The notes beneath the pieces are model-generated. The model was not told the DNA's origin and ran no database searches. It saw nothing but the letters and a program-made list of their open reading frames with translations. From positions 1-34,839 of the forward strand of contig DXFK01000162.1 of assembly GCA_019114495.1 (NCBI GenBank): a stretch of 34,839 nucleotides of DNA, written 5' to 3'. A program made the translations under genes and the position numbers. The DNA comes from Candidatus Blautia stercoravium (GTDB lineage: Bacteria > Bacillota > Clostridia > Lachnospirales > Lachnospiraceae). Positions 33,085-34,839 of this stretch are shown here, piece after piece (the stretch's first letter is position 1; every line of letters begins with the position of its first letter).

Positions 33085-34839
33085 TTAGGACAGGGATGTA
33101 TCGAAGCAATTCACTGCAATTCTCGCAACAGTAAAACTTTCTGCCGGAAGATTTACTGAACCGCTGAAATTCTCTTCTGTCCGAACAGGAATAATTTTTT
33201 CCGGTTCTTCAACAGAATTATATCCGTTTTTGTCATCGCCGGTCAATACTATCCTCTGCATTTTCTCTGATAATTGAAACGTATCTGGAGAATTTATACA
33301 CAATGTCTGGTCCTCACATGTACGGTTAACTGCTTTTACAATCATATCACCAGACTTTTCGTCCAGACTGAAGTTCACATAGAGTCCCAGATTTCTCAGT
33401 TCCTTTTCCTGCCCCTCAAGATCCAGCGTCACTGTTCCCATATTGGCCGCATATAGTGCCTGTACATAATAGCTTGGAGTGCCATAACAGATCTGGTCAT
33501 TAAACCAGATCATGTCCGGAGACCACTGGGCATATCCGATTCTTGCAAACAGCGGCGCATAGGAAGCAAGAAAGACTACGTCTGCATTTCTCTCTATCCC
33601 CGTCAGGAATGCTGCTTCAGCCAATGCAGCGTCCAGAGTATTGGCATCCGGACGATTCATTCCATTAAATGGATGAGCTGCATATTCCCCTGCAAACACC
33701 TTACATTCTCTCGGATAATGATCATAGAAATCTGTATGGTCATATAACCATTCCGGTTTCACATAATAATGTTCATCAACAGCAAGAACAAAGCTATCAT
33801 TTCCTGCAATTTTTTCTTTATAAAACTCCCAGGCTTTTTCATACTTTTCCGAAACAATGTCCGGCCCTGCCGAACCAATCAGCTGGATTTCCGGATATTT
33901 TGCATGGATCGCCTTCTCAAAAGCTGAATACCGTGCAAAAAAATCTGCTTCTTCAGCTTCCCACTGTTCATTACCGATTCCAATCATTTCCAAATTAAAA
34001 GCTTCCGGATGACCCATTTGAGCACGTATTTTTCCAAAACCGCATTCTGGACTTCCATTGGCAAATTCTATAAGGTCCAGTGTATCCTGTATAAACTGTT
34101 CAAACTCTTCTGTTCCTATATCAACCTTCTCAAATGACTGATATTGACATGCCATTCCTACATTCTGCACTGGCAGCGGTTTTGCGCCTGTCAGTTCACA
34201 TAACAGAAAATATTCATAATATCCAAGTCCCAAAGTCTGATTGTAATGCGAATACTGGTTGTGATATCCCTCTTCTTCTTTCGTATCATGAACAGCCCAA
34301 CGGTTCCAGTTATGCTTTCTTCCTTCCGGTATTCCCAGGGTATCCTTAAAGCGATAGCGATTTGAAAGCGTATTTCCTTCTACAATACAGCCTCCCGGAA
34401 AACGGATAAATCCAGGATGCATTTCTTTCAGCTTCTCAAATAAATCTTTTCGAAACAGACCTGCCACTGCATCTGCCGGGAACATGGAAATAAAATCAAA
34501 TTCCACAATTCCTTCTCCTGACAGGCGGATGCAGAATTTTGCACCTCTTACGTCCGCTTCCCCTTTTATTACAGTTTGATATAGATTCCATTTATGCAGA
34601 CCTTCCTGTGGTTCTGCAACAGATTCCACAACTGTTTCTGCAAAGCATGTCCCCTGTTTTTCTATTGATATCCGAAAGTTTCCTTCATAGGAAACGGTTC
34701 TCGCATAAAAGCGCACGCGATATTCCATACCTGATTTCATACAGATTCCGTCATAAGCTCCATTTGAAAATCCGTCTCCATCTTTTTTTGCAGTAAAATG
34801 TAAATAATGAGGATTTTCCTCACGAAGAGGGCTTCCGCT
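33085..34839 (-). CDS. GH51 alpha-L-arabinofuranosidase (N-terminus outside window)
   Basis: The frame is open to the last base of the window, giving 584 visible residues. The Met at 34740 is internal, because family-like sequence (EENPHYLHFTAKKDGDGF) precedes it. An N-terminal carbohydrate-binding-like beta domain is followed by the TIM barrel (HPGFIRFPGGCIVEGNTL) and a C-terminal beta domain. The acid/base is Glu in GIGNEQWEAEE and the nucleophile Glu in KVFAGEYAAHPF, about 258 and 352 residues after that Met. It releases terminal alpha-L-arabinofuranose from arabinan, arabinoxylan or arabino-oligosaccharides. The visible part has no bearing on secretion. It converges on the MFS gene and probably belongs to a separate pentose locus. 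Confidence 0.92.
   Translation of the reverse strand, partial: SGSPLREENPHYLHFTAKKDGDGFSNGAYDGICMKSGMEYRVRFYARTVSYEGNFRISIEKQGTCFAETVVESVAEPQEGLHKWNLYQTVIKGEADVRGAKFCIRLSGEGIVEFDFISMFPADAVAGLFRKDLFEKLKEMHPGFIRFPGGCIVEGNTLSNRYRFKDTLGIPEGRKHNWNRWAVHDTKEEEGYHNQYSHYNQTLGLGYYEYFLLCELTGAKPLPVQNVGMACQYQSFEKVDIGTEEFEQFIQDTLDLIEFANGSPECGFGKIRAQMGHPEAFNLEMIGIGNEQWEAEEADFFARYSAFEKAIHAKYPEIQLIGSAGPDIVSEKYEKAWEFYKEKIAGNDSFVLAVDEHYYVKPEWLYDHTDFYDHYPRECKVFAGEYAAHPFNGMNRPDANTLDAALAEAAFLTGIERNADVVFLASYAPLFARIGYAQWSPDMIWFNDQICYGTPSYYVQALYAANMGTVTLDLEGQEKELRNLGLYVNFSLDEKSGDMIVKAVNRTCEDQTLCINSPDTFQLSEKMQRIVLTGDDKNGYNSVEEPEKIIPVRTEENFSGSVNLPAESFTVARIAVNCFDTSLS

Overview
The window looks like carbohydrate-utilisation DNA from a low-to-moderate GC Firmicute, most likely a gut Lachnospiraceae (Blautia-like). 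Reasons: strong AGGAGG ribosome-binding sites, occasional GTG/TTG starts, Lpl/Ytc-type ABC sugar importers with lipoprotein binding proteins, YesM/YesN two-component systems, a YesL protein, and no PTS genes. The genus is an inference. I saw no rRNA, tRNA, CRISPR array, intact transposase or phage gene.

Layout. (1) 1-557: 3' end of a GPH-family sugar symporter, + strand, followed by two terminators. (2) 700-8016, - strand: ABC importer (two permeases, binding lipoprotein), an internal terminator, then GH2 beta-mannosidase and an AGE-family aldose-ketose isomerase. (3) 8172-16661, - strand: GH125 exo-alpha-1,6-mannosidase, GH38 alpha-mannosidase, YesL protein, histidine kinase and AraC-type response regulator, with promoters ahead of GH125 and GH38. 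(4) 16773-24444, - strand: a second ABC importer, a PfkB kinase, a GH4 glycosidase and a 529-residue protein I cannot place in a family. (5) 24625-27964: a divergent cluster of three metal-dependent phosphoesterase-type enzymes of different folds (EEP and calcineurin-like on -, PHP on +) plus a small unknown protein. (6) 27966-31311: a second YesM/YesN pair. (7) 31423-31494: remnant of an AraC regulator. (8) 31629-32810: an MFS transporter. (9) 33085-34839: GH51 alpha-L-arabinofuranosidase, cut by the window edge.

How the genes may work together. All the mannosidases lack signal peptides, so mannose-rich oligosaccharides appear to be imported by ABC transport and dismantled in the cytoplasm: GH38 and GH125 remove alpha-mannose, GH2 removes the beta-mannose, and the AGE enzyme would turn mannose into fructose. 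This fits high-mannose N-glycan or yeast-mannan fragments. No endo-beta-N-acetylglucosaminidase, GH92 or GH130 gene is present here, so initial release must happen elsewhere or be done by other organisms. The first two-component system probably senses the sugar and controls the neighbouring transporter, whose control region carries a cluster of GGACAAAT repeats.

The best candidate for something undescribed is the ABC-PfkB-GH4-unknown operon. GH4 enzymes often need a 6-phosphorylated substrate, yet this operon imports by ABC transport and carries its own kinase and an unassigned enzyme-like protein.
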